Source: Solidesulfovibrio carbinoliphilus subsp. oakridgensis
GTDB taxonomy: Bacteria; Desulfobacterota; Desulfovibrionia; Desulfovibrionales; Desulfovibrionaceae
Assembly (NCBI RefSeq): GCF_000177215.2
Contig: NZ_CM001368.1
Location: forward strand, 2,617,001-2,681,000
Reading direction: 5' to 3'
Length of the DNA stretch: 64,000 nucleotides
Position numbers and translations under genes: made by a program. Position 1 is the first letter of the stretch. Every line of letters begins with the position of its first letter. Shown in pieces: positions 16,846 to 25,909 of this stretch. Below the pieces are notes generated by a model. That model was not told where the DNA came from. It ran no database searches and worked only from the letters and a program-made list of their open reading frames with translations.

Positions 16846-18273
16846 TTATTTGTAATAGATCTTGATCTCGTTGGTCCCGGGCATGTCGTTGCCGGGCGTC
16901 GGGCGGCCGGCCGTGATGACCACCGGTTCGCCGGCGGCCATGTCCGGGCAGTTGGTGACGAACTCCTCGACCCGGGCCATGTGGTCGCCCCCGGCCGTCT
17001 CGATCAGCCGCGGCTTGACCCCCCAGGCGAAGTTCAAAAACCGCAGCACGCGCGGGTCCGGAGTCAGGGCGTAGATGTTCTGGCTCGGCCGGCGGCTGGA
17101 GGTGAGCCTGGCGTTGGTGCCGCTGACCGTGTGGCACACGATCGCCTGGCCTTCCATGTTGTCGGCAATGAGGCAGGCCGAGTAGGCCACGAACTTGTTC
17201 GGGTTCTTCTCCCGCTTGGGCGCGTACGGGGCCTGGATGCGCTCCAGGTAGTAGCCGAGCGCGTTCTCGGAAATCTCCTGCATGACCTTCACCGTCTCCA
17301 CCGGATGGTCGCCGACGGCCGTCTCTTCCGAAAGCATGACGCAGTCCGCCCCGTCCAGGATGGCGTTGGCCACGTCGGTAGTCTCGGCCCGGGTCGGGAT
17401 CGGGTTTTTGACCATGGACAAAAGCATCTGGGTGGCCACGATCACCGGCCGCTGGGCATGGCGGCAGGCCCGGATGATCTTTTTCTGGATGATCGGCAGC
17501 TCCGGCAGCGGGCATTCGAGGCCGAGGTCGCCGCGGGCCACCATGACCGCGTCCGTGAGTTTCAAAATTGCGTCCAGGTTGTCCACCGCGTTTTGCCGCT
17601 CGAGCTTGGAGACCACCGGCACCCAGACGCCGTGCTTTCTGATCTCCTCCTTGGTCATGGCCACATCATTGGCGTTTTGCACAAACGAGATGGCGATGGC
17701 GTCCACGCCCACGTCGATGCCCTCGTGCAGGTCCTTGACGTCCTTGGCGGTCAGGGCCGGCAGGGCGTGGTGCTTGCCCGGAAAGGCGATGCCCTTGTTC
17801 GACGACAGGAGCCCGGCGTTTTGGGCCTCGATCTCGTAGAGCCGGTCGGCCTTGAGCTCCCGGGTGACGTGGAACTGGAGCAGCCCGTCGCTTAAGTTTA
17901 CCGGCATGCCGACCCGAAGGCCGGCCAGGAGTTCCGGCATGTCGAGCGACACGAAAACCCGCTCGTCGCGGGACGGATCGGGCCGCTCGTCCGGCAGTCC
18001 CAACAGCAGGCTTTCGCCCTTGCCGACCGTGCGCGGCGAATCGGCCACCTCGCCGATGCGGGTCTTGGGGCCGCATAGGTCGGCCAGGGCCGTCAGCGGA
18101 ATGCCGAACTCGCTTTCGAGGGACCGGATCGTCTTGACGATGGGCTCGAAATAGGCCGCATCGGCATGGGAGAAATTGAGCCGGAAGATGCGGACCCCAT
18201 GGCGCACCATGTCCCGCATGGTTTCAGGCTGAAGGGACGCGGGGCCGAGGGTGGCCACGATCTTGGTGTGCAT
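16846..18273 (-). CDS. pyk: Pyruvate kinase
   Basis: Last step of glycolysis: PEP plus ADP to pyruvate plus ATP. The 475 residues begin MHTKIVATLGPAS and contain FRLNFSHAD, ISFVQNANDV (usually SFV), PVVSKLERQNAVDNLD with the catalytic Lys, MVARGDLGLECP and VIVATQMLLSM. The C-terminal regulatory domain is shorter and more divergent than in E. coli PykF. Divergently oriented from the DUF1844 gene. Confidence 0.94.
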   Translation of the reverse strand: MHTKIVATLGPASLQPETMRDMVRHGVRIFRLNFSHADAAYFEPIVKTIRSLESEFGIPLTALADLCGPKTRIGEVADSPRTVGKGESLLLGLPDERPDPSRDERVFVSLDMPELLAGLRVGMPVNLSDGLLQFHVTRELKADRLYEIEAQNAGLLSSNKGIAFPGKHHALPALTAKDVKDLHEGIDVGVDAIAISFVQNANDVAMTKEEIRKHGVWVPVVSKLERQNAVDNLDAILKLTDAVMVARGDLGLECPLPELPIIQKKIIRACRHAQRPVIVATQMLLSMVKNPIPTRAETTDVANAILDGADCVMLSEETAVGDHPVETVKVMQEISENALGYYLERIQAPYAPKREKNPNKFVAYSACLIADNMEGQAIVCHTVSGTNARLTSSRRPSQNIYALTPDPRVLRFLNFAWGVKPRLIETAGGDHMARVEEFVTNCPDMAAGEPVVITAGRPTPGNDMPGTNEIKIYYK

Positions 18274-18458
18274 GCTTGCCTCCAGGCGTGTCCGGCGCGG
18301 GCCCTCCCGTCCGGGGACGGGAAAAAGCGGATGCGGGCCGGACGGGTTTGGGATAATCTTCGTCCCGACTGGTTGCCGTTTCGCGACATATCCCTATCTA
18401 ATTGGCACGCTCACAGAGGACAAGGCCGAAAGGCCCTGCATAAGGAGGAAAACGCTCC

Positions 18459-18791
18459 ATGGGAATCGACGCTGCTTTCAAAAGTCCCGGGGAAGGCGGC
18501 CGGCAGGCCGGCACCTGCCAGGACTCCCGCCCGGGCCAGGACCCCTGCTTTCCACCGGCCTCGTTTATCACCTTCATCCTGTCGCTGGCCCAATCGGCCA
18601 TGGTGCTCATGGGCGAGGCGCCGGAGCCGGAATCGGGCGCCTACATCCGCAACCTGCCCCAGGCCAAGCACACCATCGACATCCTGGCCATGCTCGACTG
18701 CAAGACCCGGGGCAATCTCGGCCAGGAGGAACGCGAGGTGCTCGAAACGCTCCTTTGCGAGCTGCGGTTGGCCTACGTCAAAAAACAGTAA
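18459..18791 (+). CDS. DUF1844-domain protein
   Basis: 110 residues. After a Gly/Pro-rich lead comes the DUF1844 core FITFILSLAQSAMVLMGEAPEP, NLPQAKHTIDILAMLDCKTRGNLGQEE, LLCELRLAYVKK. The family is conserved in deltaproteobacteria and its function is not established. An AAGGAGG site precedes ATG 18459. It runs into argC with a 15-base gap, so the two are probably one transcript. Confidence 0.88.
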   Translation: MGIDAAFKSPGEGGRQAGTCQDSRPGQDPCFPPASFITFILSLAQSAMVLMGEAPEPESGAYIRNLPQAKHTIDILAMLDCKTRGNLGQEEREVLETLLCELRLAYVKKQ

Positions 18792-18806
18792 CGTCCGGAG
18801 CGCCAC

Positions 18807-19859
18807 ATGGAAACGATTCCCGTCGGCCTGGTCGGCGTGACCGGCTACACCGGCATGGAGCTGGCCCGGCTCCTGGCCGTCCATCCGAGCCTGCGCCTGG
18901 TGCGGGCCACCTCCCGGGCCGAGGCCGGCAAGACGCTGGCCAGCCTCTATCCTTTTCTCCAGGGCTTTCCCGTGGGGGACGTGGCCGTGACCGCGCCGGA
19001 CGCCGCCGATCTGGCCGCCGCCTGCCGCCTCGTCTTTCTGGCCGTGCCCCACGGCGCGGCCATGGACTACGCCGCCGAACTCTTGGCCGCCGGCCTGTCG
19101 GTGGTCGATCTTTCCGCCGACTTCCGCTTGGCCGACGCCGAGGTCTACGCCGCCTGGTACGGCCTCCCCCACCGCCACCCGGCCCTCCTGCCGGAGGCGG
19201 TCTACGGCCTGCCCGAGCTTTACGGCGAACGAATCAAAAAGACGAAGCTGACGGCCAATCCCGGCTGCTACCCGACCTCGGTCATCCTCGGCCTGGCCCC
19301 GGCTCTGGCCGCCGGCCTGGTCGAAACCGACGGCATCGTGGCCGACAGCAAATCCGGCGCCTCGGGCGCGGGCAGAAAGGCCGCCGTGCCGACCCTGTTC
19401 TGCGAGGTCCACGACAGCTTCCGGGCCTATAACCTGGGCAGGCACCGCCACACCCCGGAGATCGAGCAGGAGCTCGGCAAGCTCGCCGGCGCGGACATCA
19501 CCGTGTCCTTCAACCCGCATCTCCTGCCCATCGACCGGGGCATCCTGTCCACGATCTACACCCGGCTCACCCGCGAGGCCACGGTGGAGGAAATCCACGC
19601 CCTCTACGAACGCCACTACGCCGACAAGCCCTGGGTCCGGGTCCTGCCCCTCGGCCGGCTGCCCGAGACGCGCCACGTGCGCGGCACCATGTTCTGCGAC
19701 CTGGGCCTGGTGGTCGATCCCCGCACCGGCCGGCTGATTGTCGTTTCCGCCATCGACAACCTGTGCCGGGGCGCGTCCGGCCAGGCGGTCGCCTGCGCCA
19801 ACCTGATGTCCGGCCTGCCCGTGGACGCGGGCCTTACCCTCGCGCCCATGATGCCGTAG
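18807..19859 (+). CDS. argC: N-acetyl-gamma-glutamyl-phosphate reductase
   Basis: NADPH-dependent third step of arginine synthesis. The 350 residues show the Rossmann start PVGLVGVTGYTGMELARLL, the catalytic cysteine in LTANPGCYPTSVILGL and SGASGAGRKA. The C-terminal HRHTPEIEQEL and NLCRGASGQAVACANLM are also present. No other arg gene is in the window. Confidence 0.96.
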   Translation: METIPVGLVGVTGYTGMELARLLAVHPSLRLVRATSRAEAGKTLASLYPFLQGFPVGDVAVTAPDAADLAAACRLVFLAVPHGAAMDYAAELLAAGLSVVDLSADFRLADAEVYAAWYGLPHRHPALLPEAVYGLPELYGERIKKTKLTANPGCYPTSVILGLAPALAAGLVETDGIVADSKSGASGAGRKAAVPTLFCEVHDSFRAYNLGRHRHTPEIEQELGKLAGADITVSFNPHLLPIDRGILSTIYTRLTREATVEEIHALYERHYADKPWVRVLPLGRLPETRHVRGTMFCDLGLVVDPRTGRLIVVSAIDNLCRGASGQAVACANLMSGLPVDAGLTLAPMMP

Positions 19860-19864
19860 GAAGC

Positions 19865-19932
19865 GGGGAGGGAAACCCTTTTTGAAAAAAGGGTTTCCCT
19901 CCCCGCACCCCTCCTTTCCCAAAAACTTTCAA
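19865..19932. repeat. Hairpin repeat, module B in reverse orientation
   Basis: GGGGAGGGAAACCCTTTTTG and its complement form a long stem, followed by CACCCCTCCTTTCCCAAAAACTTT. That is the reverse complement of the AAAGTTTTTGGGGAAGG edge of the other copies. It directly follows the argC stop and could terminate transcription. Confidence 0.85.
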
Positions 19933-19964
19933 AAGGGGGGTGGGGTTCACGACGGGGAGGAAGC

Positions 19965-20210
19965 ATGACACTCGATAATGTTCGCAAGCTCTACGAGCGC
20001 ATCGGCACGGACAAGGGGCTTCGGGACCGGCTCTACAAGGCCGAAGGGCAGGCGGCCCGGGACGCGGTCCTGCGCGAGGAAGGCCTCTTTTTCACGGACG
20101 CCGAATTCGACGAGATGGACGGCGTGCTCCACGTCAAATGCCAGACCCACGAGGAAGCCGAGCAATTCTTCGAGTTCCGCAACTGGTGGAATTTCCTGCG
20201 CCGGACCTGA
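19965..20210 (+). CDS. Nif11-like small protein
   Basis: 81 residues. TLDNVRKLYERIGTDKGLRDRLYKAEG is the Nif11 pattern, and the acidic FTDAEFDEMDGVLH follows. Nif11 domains occur as leader peptides of RiPP precursors and as stand-alone proteins in nitrogen fixers. Here there is no core peptide after the domain and no maturase nearby, so the stand-alone form is likelier. GGGGAGGAAGC precedes the ATG. Family call moderately sure. Confidence 0.7.
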   Translation: MTLDNVRKLYERIGTDKGLRDRLYKAEGQAARDAVLREEGLFFTDAEFDEMDGVLHVKCQTHEEAEQFFEFRNWWNFLRRT

Positions 20211-20298
20211 TCGCCCCCCGCCTTTTCCCGCCCGGCATCCGTCCGGGCCACCCCGCCGTGCCCACCCGTCCGGGACCCGGTTCCCGGATGGTGCCTGC

Positions 20299-20327
20299 TT
20301 GACAAAAAAATCCACTTCGCCTGTAAA
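20299..20327 (+). promoter_or_regulatory. Sigma-70 type promoter for the EmrAB-type pump
   Basis: TTGACA at 20299-20304, a 17-base spacer, then TGTAAA at 20322-20327 (4 of 6 to TATAAT). It lies in the only AT-rich patch of the gap, about 93 bases before the pump start. Placed by eye. Confidence 0.6.
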
Positions 20328-20419
20328 CTGTTGTTCTTCGGACCCTCCGAAGACTGGGAAGGGCCGCGTCCTCGTCGTACTTCCCAAAGACGCACCCACG
20401 GCCCGGAGTGTTTGCCGTT

Positions 20420-21550
20420 ATGTCCGCCGCACCTCCCGAAACCCCGCCTGCCCAGGGGCCCGTCGATCCCGCCGTTCTCCAGACCGGCCGGCCGGCCGGC
20501 CAGACGCCGCCGCCTCTCCCGCCCCGCCGCCACCGGCCGCTGTGGCGAAACCCCTGGGTGCTGCTCCTGGCCGCCTGCCTTCTCGCCGGGGCCCTGGCCT
20601 ACTGGCGCTACGACCGGCAGTTCGAATCCACGGATGACGCCTTCATCGCCGGCCACGTCACCGCCGTCTCGGCCCAGGTCCCGGGCCGGGTCAAGGAAGT
20701 GCTCGTGGACGACAACCAGAAGGTGGCAAAAGGCGACGTGGTGCTCCGCATCGACCCGGCCGACTATCAGGTCCGCCTGGACCAGGCCCGGGCCGCCCTG
20801 GCCACGGCCCGGCGCAACCGCGACGAAGCCGTATCGGAGCAGGAGGCGGCCCGGGCCGCGGCCGAAACCAGCCGGGCGCAGGTCGCGTCCGAACTGGCCA
20901 CGGCCGAGAACGCCGACAAGGAAAAAGCCCGCTACGACAAGCTCGCCTCCGAGCGCGTCGTGGCCCAGGAAGCCAGGGACAACGCGGACACCACCGCCCG
21001 CACCGCCCGGGCCGCCCTGGACGTGGCCAGAAAGAAATACGCCGCCGACCAGACCCAGGTCGCCCTGGCCGGCACCCGCATCGAAACCGCCAAGGCGCAG
21101 GTGGAGGAGGCCCGGGCCGCCGTGGACAAGGCCGCCCTGGACCTGGCCCACACCGAGGTCCACGCCCGGGTGTCCGGCCGGGTGACCAACAAGGCCGTGG
21201 AGCCGGGCGACTACATCCAGACCGGCCAGAATTTCCTGAGCCTCGTCAATCCGGACATCTGGGTGGTGGCCAATTTCAAGGAAACCCAGCTGACCCGCAT
21301 GCGGCCCGGCCAGCCCGTGGCCGTGACCGTGGACACCTATCCGGACCGCGAGATCAAGGCCCATGTCGAGAGCGTCCAGCGGGGCACGGGAGCGGCGTTC
21401 AGCCTCCTGCCCCCGGAAAACGCCACCGGCAACTACGTCAAGGTCGTGCAGCGGGTGCCGGTCAAAATCGTCTTCGACCGTACGGACGCCGACCAGGACA
21501 TGCTGCTGGCGCCGGGCATGTCGGTCGTGCCGACGGTGCGGGTCCGCTAG
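20420..21550 (+). CDS. emrA: HlyD/EmrA-family membrane fusion protein
   Basis: 376 residues. A proline-rich cytoplasmic lead and one membrane anchor (NPWVLLLAACLLAGALAYW, about 49-67) come first. ESTDDAFIAGHVTAVSAQVPGRVKEVLVDDNQKVAKGDVVLRIDPADY is the biotinyl/lipoyl half-motif. A long Ala-rich coiled-coil hairpin (about 115-225) follows, then the beta-barrel with VTNKAVEPGDYIQTGQ and GLSFSLLPPENATGN-like GAAFSLLPPENATGN. It spans the periplasm between the following MFS pump and an outer-membrane channel not encoded here. ATG 20420 is preferred to GTG 20408 on ribosome binding site spacing. Confidence 0.9.
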   Translation: MSAAPPETPPAQGPVDPAVLQTGRPAGQTPPPLPPRRHRPLWRNPWVLLLAACLLAGALAYWRYDRQFESTDDAFIAGHVTAVSAQVPGRVKEVLVDDNQKVAKGDVVLRIDPADYQVRLDQARAALATARRNRDEAVSEQEAARAAAETSRAQVASELATAENADKEKARYDKLASERVVAQEARDNADTTARTARAALDVARKKYAADQTQVALAGTRIETAKAQVEEARAAVDKAALDLAHTEVHARVSGRVTNKAVEPGDYIQTGQNFLSLVNPDIWVVANFKETQLTRMRPGQPVAVTVDTYPDREIKAHVESVQRGTGAAFSLLPPENATGNYVKVVQRVPVKIVFDRTDADQDMLLAPGMSVVPTVRVR

Positions 21551-21569
21551 GGACGGGAGCAAGGCGCTT

Positions 21570-23153
21570 ATGGCATCCCCCGCCGCTTCCGGCCAGCCGT
21601 GGCAGCCGAGCGTCAATCCCTGGCTGATCGCGGCCTCGGTCATGCTGGCCACGTTCATGGAGGTCCTCGACACCTCGGTGGCCAACGTGGCCCTGCCCTA
21701 CATGGCGGGCAACCTGTCGGCCACCCTGTCCGAGTCCACCTGGGTCCTGACCAGCTATCTGGTATCGAACGCCATCGTCCTGCCCATGACCGGCTGGCTC
21801 AGCACCAACTTCGGCCGCAAGCGGTTTCTCATGACCTGCGTGGCCGGCTTCACCCTGGCCTCGGCCGCCTGCGGCGCGGCCCCGACCATGGCCCTCCTGG
21901 TGGTCAGCCGCATCCTCCAGGGCGCGGCCGGCGGCGCGCTCCAGCCCATGTCCCAGGCCATCCTCATGGAGAGCTTTCCGCCGCACAAGCGCGGCATGGC
22001 CATGGCCATTTTCGGCATGGGCGTGGTGGTGGCGCCCATCGTCGGGCCGCTTCTCGGCGGCTGGATCACGGACAACATGTCCTGGCGCTGGATTTTTTTC
22101 ATCAACCTGCCGATCGGCATCGCGGCGCTTTTGATGTGCCAGGCCTTTTTGGAGGACCCGCCCTACCTCAAGGAGGCCAAGGCCAAGCGGGGCGGCTCCA
22201 TCGACTACGTGGGCTTCGCCTTTATGGTCCTGTGGCTGGCCACCCTCCAGATCCTGCTCGACAAGGGCCAGGAGGACGACTGGTTCGCCGCCGTCTGGAT
22301 CCGCTGGTTCGCCGGCATAAGCCTCACGTCCATGATCGCCTTCGTCCTCTGGGAGCTTCGGGCCAAGTATCCGCTGGTGGATCTGCGGGTGCTCAAGGAC
22401 CGGGATTTCGCCGCCTGCACGGGCATGATCGGCGTGGTCGGGGTGGTCCTTTACAGCGCCATCACGCTGTTGCCGCTCTTCCTGCAAAACCTGATGGGCT
22501 ATTCCGCCTTTGCCAGCGGCCTGGCCCTGTCGCCGCGCGGGGTCGGGGCCGTGATCGCCATGATCCTCGTCGGCCGGCTGATCGGCAAGGTGGACACGCG
22601 GGTGTTGATCGGCCTCGGCTTTCTGCTCATGGCCTATTCGTCCTACCGGTTCGCGGAAATAAATCTCGACATCTCGATTTCCGCCATCGTCTGGCCCGGG
22701 TTCATCCTGGGCCTGGCCATTGCCATGGTCTTCGTGCCGCTGACCACCCAGGCCATGTCCAACCTGCCAAACGAGCAGATCGGCAACGCGGCCGGCATCT
22801 TCAACCTCATGCGCAACATCGGCGGCAGCATCGGCATCTCGGCCTTGATCGCCGTGGTGGACCGGGGGGCGCAAGCCCACCAGGACCTCCTTTCCGGCCA
22901 CATCCACCTGGGCAACCCCCGCTACCTCGCCTACCTCCAGTCCCTGACCGCCTCCCTGTCCCGGTCCTTCGATCCGGTCACGGCCAAACTGAAGGCCCTT
23001 GGCCTGACCTACGACCTGCTGGTGCAGCAGGCCACCCTTCTGGCCTACATGGACAGCTTCCGCATCCTGGCCTACCTGTGCCTTTTGTGCATGCCTGCCG
23101 TGCTGCTCCTGCGCCGGGCCGGCAAGGCGGCCACGCCGGGCATGATGCACTGA
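21570..23153 (+). CDS. emrB: EmrB/QacA-family MFS drug exporter
   Basis: 527-residue, 14-helix DHA2 transporter. The N-terminus has ATFMEVLDTSVANVALPYMAGNL (the DTTIVNVA motif of EmrB). GWLSTNFGRKRFLMTC is motif A, RILQGAAGGALQPMSQAI motif B and IVGPLLGGWITDNMSWRWIFFINLPIG motif C. It probably pumps hydrophobic compounds through the EmrA-type protein encoded 19 bases upstream. GGGACGGGAGCAAGG precedes the start. Confidence 0.93.
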   Translation: MASPAASGQPWQPSVNPWLIAASVMLATFMEVLDTSVANVALPYMAGNLSATLSESTWVLTSYLVSNAIVLPMTGWLSTNFGRKRFLMTCVAGFTLASAACGAAPTMALLVVSRILQGAAGGALQPMSQAILMESFPPHKRGMAMAIFGMGVVVAPIVGPLLGGWITDNMSWRWIFFINLPIGIAALLMCQAFLEDPPYLKEAKAKRGGSIDYVGFAFMVLWLATLQILLDKGQEDDWFAAVWIRWFAGISLTSMIAFVLWELRAKYPLVDLRVLKDRDFAACTGMIGVVGVVLYSAITLLPLFLQNLMGYSAFASGLALSPRGVGAVIAMILVGRLIGKVDTRVLIGLGFLLMAYSSYRFAEINLDISISAIVWPGFILGLAIAMVFVPLTTQAMSNLPNEQIGNAAGIFNLMRNIGGSIGISALIAVVDRGAQAHQDLLSGHIHLGNPRYLAYLQSLTASLSRSFDPVTAKLKALGLTYDLLVQQATLLAYMDSFRILAYLCLLCMPAVLLLRRAGKAATPGMMH

Positions 23154-23278
23154 CCACCGGCCCGGCCCAGAGGCCGCAACCAGGCCCAGGCATTGACGCG
23201 ACGGTGGATTTCCCGGACGATCCAGGGACCCGATCCCCCGGGACACAAACCACCAGCGAAGCGGAGCCGCGTGACGCC

Positions 23279-24052
23279 ATGGGCAACCTCTTTCTGCTAA
23301 GCGAAGCGGGCGTCATCGCCATCCTCGGCCTGCCGACCCTTCTCTATCTGGTCGCCGCCCACCGGCGACAGCCCGGGCCCATCGAACAGCTCTCGGAGAC
23401 GATCGCCAACTACAACCTGTTCAATTCCCTCTATTCCATTTTCCTGGGGCTGGCCCTGGTCACCTTGATGGTGAACTTCAACACCGTTCAGGACGACACG
23501 CGCAAGGAAGCCGAGGACATCATCTCGGCCACCCGGCTGATAAACGGCCTGTCGCAGGGGAAACCGCTCACGGAAAAGCTGCTCGCCTACGCCAAGGCCG
23601 TGGTCGAGTTCGACTTGCCGGCCATGGGCCGGGGGGAAATGTCGGCCCAGGCCTCCACCGCCTTCGACGCCCTCTGGAACCAGGCCTATGCCATCAGCCT
23701 GACCTCGAAAAACGAGGAATCGATCCACAGCCTGGTGCTCGGCGAACTGAGCGACATCACCAAGTGCCGGCTGACCCGTCGCATGAAGGCCAAGGAAAAC
23801 CTCCACCCCATGATCTTTTTCCTGATCGTCTTCGGCTACTACGTCATGCTGGTGAAGACCTCTCTGACCCGCGTCGGCAGCCGGAAGACCCAGCTGGCCT
23901 TCGAGCTGCCGATGTTCGCCATGGTCATTTTGGTCATCACCACCATCATCGACCTGAACACGCCCTTTGTCGGCATCGTCAACATCGACACCACCGCCTT
24001 CCGCTGGGCCCTGGAGCGGGCCACGGCCATCGCGGCCCTGCCCCGTCCGTGA
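23279..24052 (+). CDS. DUF4239-like (bestrophin-like) membrane protein
   Basis: 257 residues with two N-terminal helices (AGVIAILGLPTLLYLVAA about 10-27; SLYSIFLGLALVTLMVNF about 53-70). A soluble middle (about 75-165) and two C-terminal helices (FFLIVFGYYVMLV, FAMVILVITTIIDLN) follow. The hydrophobic pattern 2+2, the DDTRKEAEDI segment after helix 2 and the length fit DUF4239. ATG 23279 is the first Met before the hydrophobic start. Function unknown; it ends at a strong terminator region. Confidence 0.65.
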   Translation: MGNLFLLSEAGVIAILGLPTLLYLVAAHRRQPGPIEQLSETIANYNLFNSLYSIFLGLALVTLMVNFNTVQDDTRKEAEDIISATRLINGLSQGKPLTEKLLAYAKAVVEFDLPAMGRGEMSAQASTAFDALWNQAYAISLTSKNEESIHSLVLGELSDITKCRLTRRMKAKENLHPMIFFLIVFGYYVMLVKTSLTRVGSRKTQLAFELPMFAMVILVITTIIDLNTPFVGIVNIDTTAFRWALERATAIAALPRP

Positions 24053-24229
24053 CCCCGGCGGACCGGGGCCAGGCCCTGGCCGCCGCAGTGCCACCCGCCC
24101 GGCTGCCCGCCCCGGCACGCGCCCCCACCGCAACCGCCCGGTCCCCGGGGCCCGGGGCCGCTGCCGGCGGCCCCGGCGGGCAACGTCCGGCCGGACGGCA
24201 GGCGCCCGAGGGCCGCGCCAGGCAGGCTC

Positions 24230-24335
24230 GCGGCCAGACGCAAGCGGCCAGACGCAAGCGGCCAGACGCAAGCGGCCAGACGCAAGCGGCCAGACGCAAG
24301 CGGCCAGACGCAAGCGGCCAGACGCAAGCGGCCCG
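24230..24335. repeat. Tandem repeat, 14-bp unit, seven full copies
   Basis: Unit GCGGCCAGACGCAA begins at 24230, 24244, 24258, 24272, 24286, 24300 and 24314, with an eighth partial copy at 24328. Copies are identical. The last partial unit is part of the stem of the following terminator. No gene is visible in 24053-24390. Confidence 0.95.
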
Positions 24336-24360
24336 GGAAACGCCTGTTTCCCGGGCCGCT
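24327..24360. terminator. Bidirectional hairpin between convergent genes
   Basis: Perfect 15-bp stem AGCGGCCCGGGAAAC / GTTTCCCGGGCCGCT with a GCCT loop, between the DUF4239-like gene and the ABC permease. No T-run follows, so it may act by hairpin or Rho-assisted termination. Confidence 0.65.
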
Positions 24361-24390
24361 CGGCGCTCGCGCCCGCGTCTTCGCCGCCGG

Positions 24391-25086
24391 CTAGCGGGTG
24401 CGGGCCTGATAGCGGTTGATGTGCTTTTCGAGGCGGCGCGAGAGTTCGGTCAGGCAGTAGCAGATGACGAAATAGAGCAGGGCGATGGTGATGAAGATCT
24501 CGGTCGGCGCGGTCAGGGTCCGGCTGTTGACCTGGGTCGCGGCCTTGGTCAGCTCGTTGACGCCGATAATGAAGGCCAGGGAGGTGTCCTTGGTCAGGGA
24601 AACGAACTGGTTGACGAAGGACGGAATCATGTTGAAGAGCGCCTGGGGCAGGATGACGTGGGTCATGGTCTGGAAATGGTTGAGCCCCGTGCCCCGGGCG
24701 GCCTCCATCTGGCCCTTGGGCAGGGCCTCGACCCCGGCCCGGACGATCTCCGCGATATAGGCGCTGGTAAAGACGATCAGGGCGATAAGCGCGCTCTGGG
24801 CCTCTGGCAACGTCTTGCCCAAAAGGACCGGCGCCAGGAAATAAAACCAGAAGACCACCATCAAAAGGGGCGTGCCCCGGATGATCTCGATGTAGACCAT
24901 GGCCGGCCAGCGCAGGCGCCGGAGCTTGGAGATGCGGAAAAGCCCGATGCCAAGGCCCAGCCAGAAGGCGCCGAAAATGCCGCCGACAGCCAGGAGCACG
25001 GTCATGGCCAGGCCGCCGAGCGGGCCCTGGGGAAAGCCGCCGATCAGGAAGTAATCGAAATTTTTGGCAATAACGTTCCAGTGCAC
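24391..25086 (-). CDS. Amino acid ABC transporter permease (HisM/GltK type)
   Basis: 231-residue inner-membrane permease of the polar amino acid family. AMTVLLAVGGIFGAFWLGLGIGL and IEIIRGTPLLMVVFWFYF are typical. The EAA loop reads EAARGTGLNHFQTMTHVILPQALFNMIPSF. It forms the translocation pore with the second permease encoded 13 bases upstream on the same strand. Last gene of the four-gene operon. Confidence 0.93.
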   Translation of the reverse strand: MHWNVIAKNFDYFLIGGFPQGPLGGLAMTVLLAVGGIFGAFWLGLGIGLFRISKLRRLRWPAMVYIEIIRGTPLLMVVFWFYFLAPVLLGKTLPEAQSALIALIVFTSAYIAEIVRAGVEALPKGQMEAARGTGLNHFQTMTHVILPQALFNMIPSFVNQFVSLTKDTSLAFIIGVNELTKAATQVNSRTLTAPTEIFITIALLYFVICYCLTELSRRLEKHINRYQARTR

Positions 25087-25099
25087 CGTCTTCCCCCGT

Positions 25100-25846
25100 C
25101 TACCGCGACCGCACGTGGAGCACGCGCCGATTGTAGATGTTCACGCCCAGGGAAACGGTCAGCGAGATGGCCAGATACATGCACGTGGACACGGTGAAGG
25201 CCTCGAAACCGTGGAAGGTGTGGGCCTCGATCTGCCGGGCCATGTAGGTCAGGTCCATGACGCCGATGGTCATGACCAGAGACGAGTTCTTGATCAGGTT
25301 GAGGAACTGGGAAATGAGCGGCGGAATGATGACCCGGAAGGCCTGGGGCAAGATGACGTAGCCCATGGCCTGCACAAACGACAGGCCGCAGGCCCGGGAG
25401 GCTTCCAACTGGTTTTTGGGGATGGAGAAGATGCCGGAACGGATCTCCTCGGCAATGAACGCGGCCGTGTACACGGTCAGGGCGATGACGCCGCAGGCGA
25501 ACTCGAAGTCCTGCTTGTAGAGCCACTCGTTCACGAAATTGGGCAGGATGCTGTAGGACCCGAAATACCAGAAGAAAATCTGCACCAGGAGCGGGGTGTT
25601 GCGGAAAAATTCCGTGAACCCGGCGCTTATCCAGACAAGCGGCCTGACCTTGGACAGGCGAAGGACGGCCACCAGCGTGCCGAGCCCGAGCGACAGCACG
25701 ATGGACAGGCTGGAAATCTTGAGCGTGGTAACAAGCCCCGAAACGAGCCACTGCCCGTATTCGCCGCTGACCACCTGGCCGAAATCGAAAGTGTACGCCA
25801 AAATGCTTCCCCGAAATGGCGTCCGCCGGAGCCAAGGCCCCGGCAA
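25100..25846 (-). CDS. Amino acid ABC transporter permease (HisQ/GltJ type)
   Basis: About 248 residues. GLVTTLKISSLSIVLSLGLGTLVAVLRLS, FTEFFRNTPLLVQIFFWYF and the EAA loop EASRACGLSFVQAMGYVILPQAFRVIIPPL mark a polar amino acid permease. The start is uncertain: TTG 25846 gives the longest form, while TTG 25801 follows a GGGGAAG site and begins LAYTFDFG, closer to relatives. Partner of the downstream permease, ATPase and binding protein. Confidence 0.9.
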   Translation of the reverse strand: MPGPWLRRTPFRGSILAYTFDFGQVVSGEYGQWLVSGLVTTLKISSLSIVLSLGLGTLVAVLRLSKVRPLVWISAGFTEFFRNTPLLVQIFFWYFGSYSILPNFVNEWLYKQDFEFACGVIALTVYTAAFIAEEIRSGIFSIPKNQLEASRACGLSFVQAMGYVILPQAFRVIIPPLISQFLNLIKNSSLVMTIGVMDLTYMARQIEAHTFHGFEAFTVSTCMYLAISLTVSLGVNIYNRRVLHVRSR

Positions 25847-25909
25847 ACGGGCGGCCGGCGGGGATCACCCACCGGCCGCGTGATGGCAATATCTAAGATA
25901 TCCGACGAC

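Noticed and set aside
21599-23278. Plus-strand frame running from the EmrB gene into the DUF4239-like gene
   Set aside because: The first 560 codons are an out-of-frame shadow of emrB; the real gene begins at ATG 23279.
24230-24335. CRISPR-like array
   Set aside because: Units are 14 bp, contiguous and without spacers; no cas genes.
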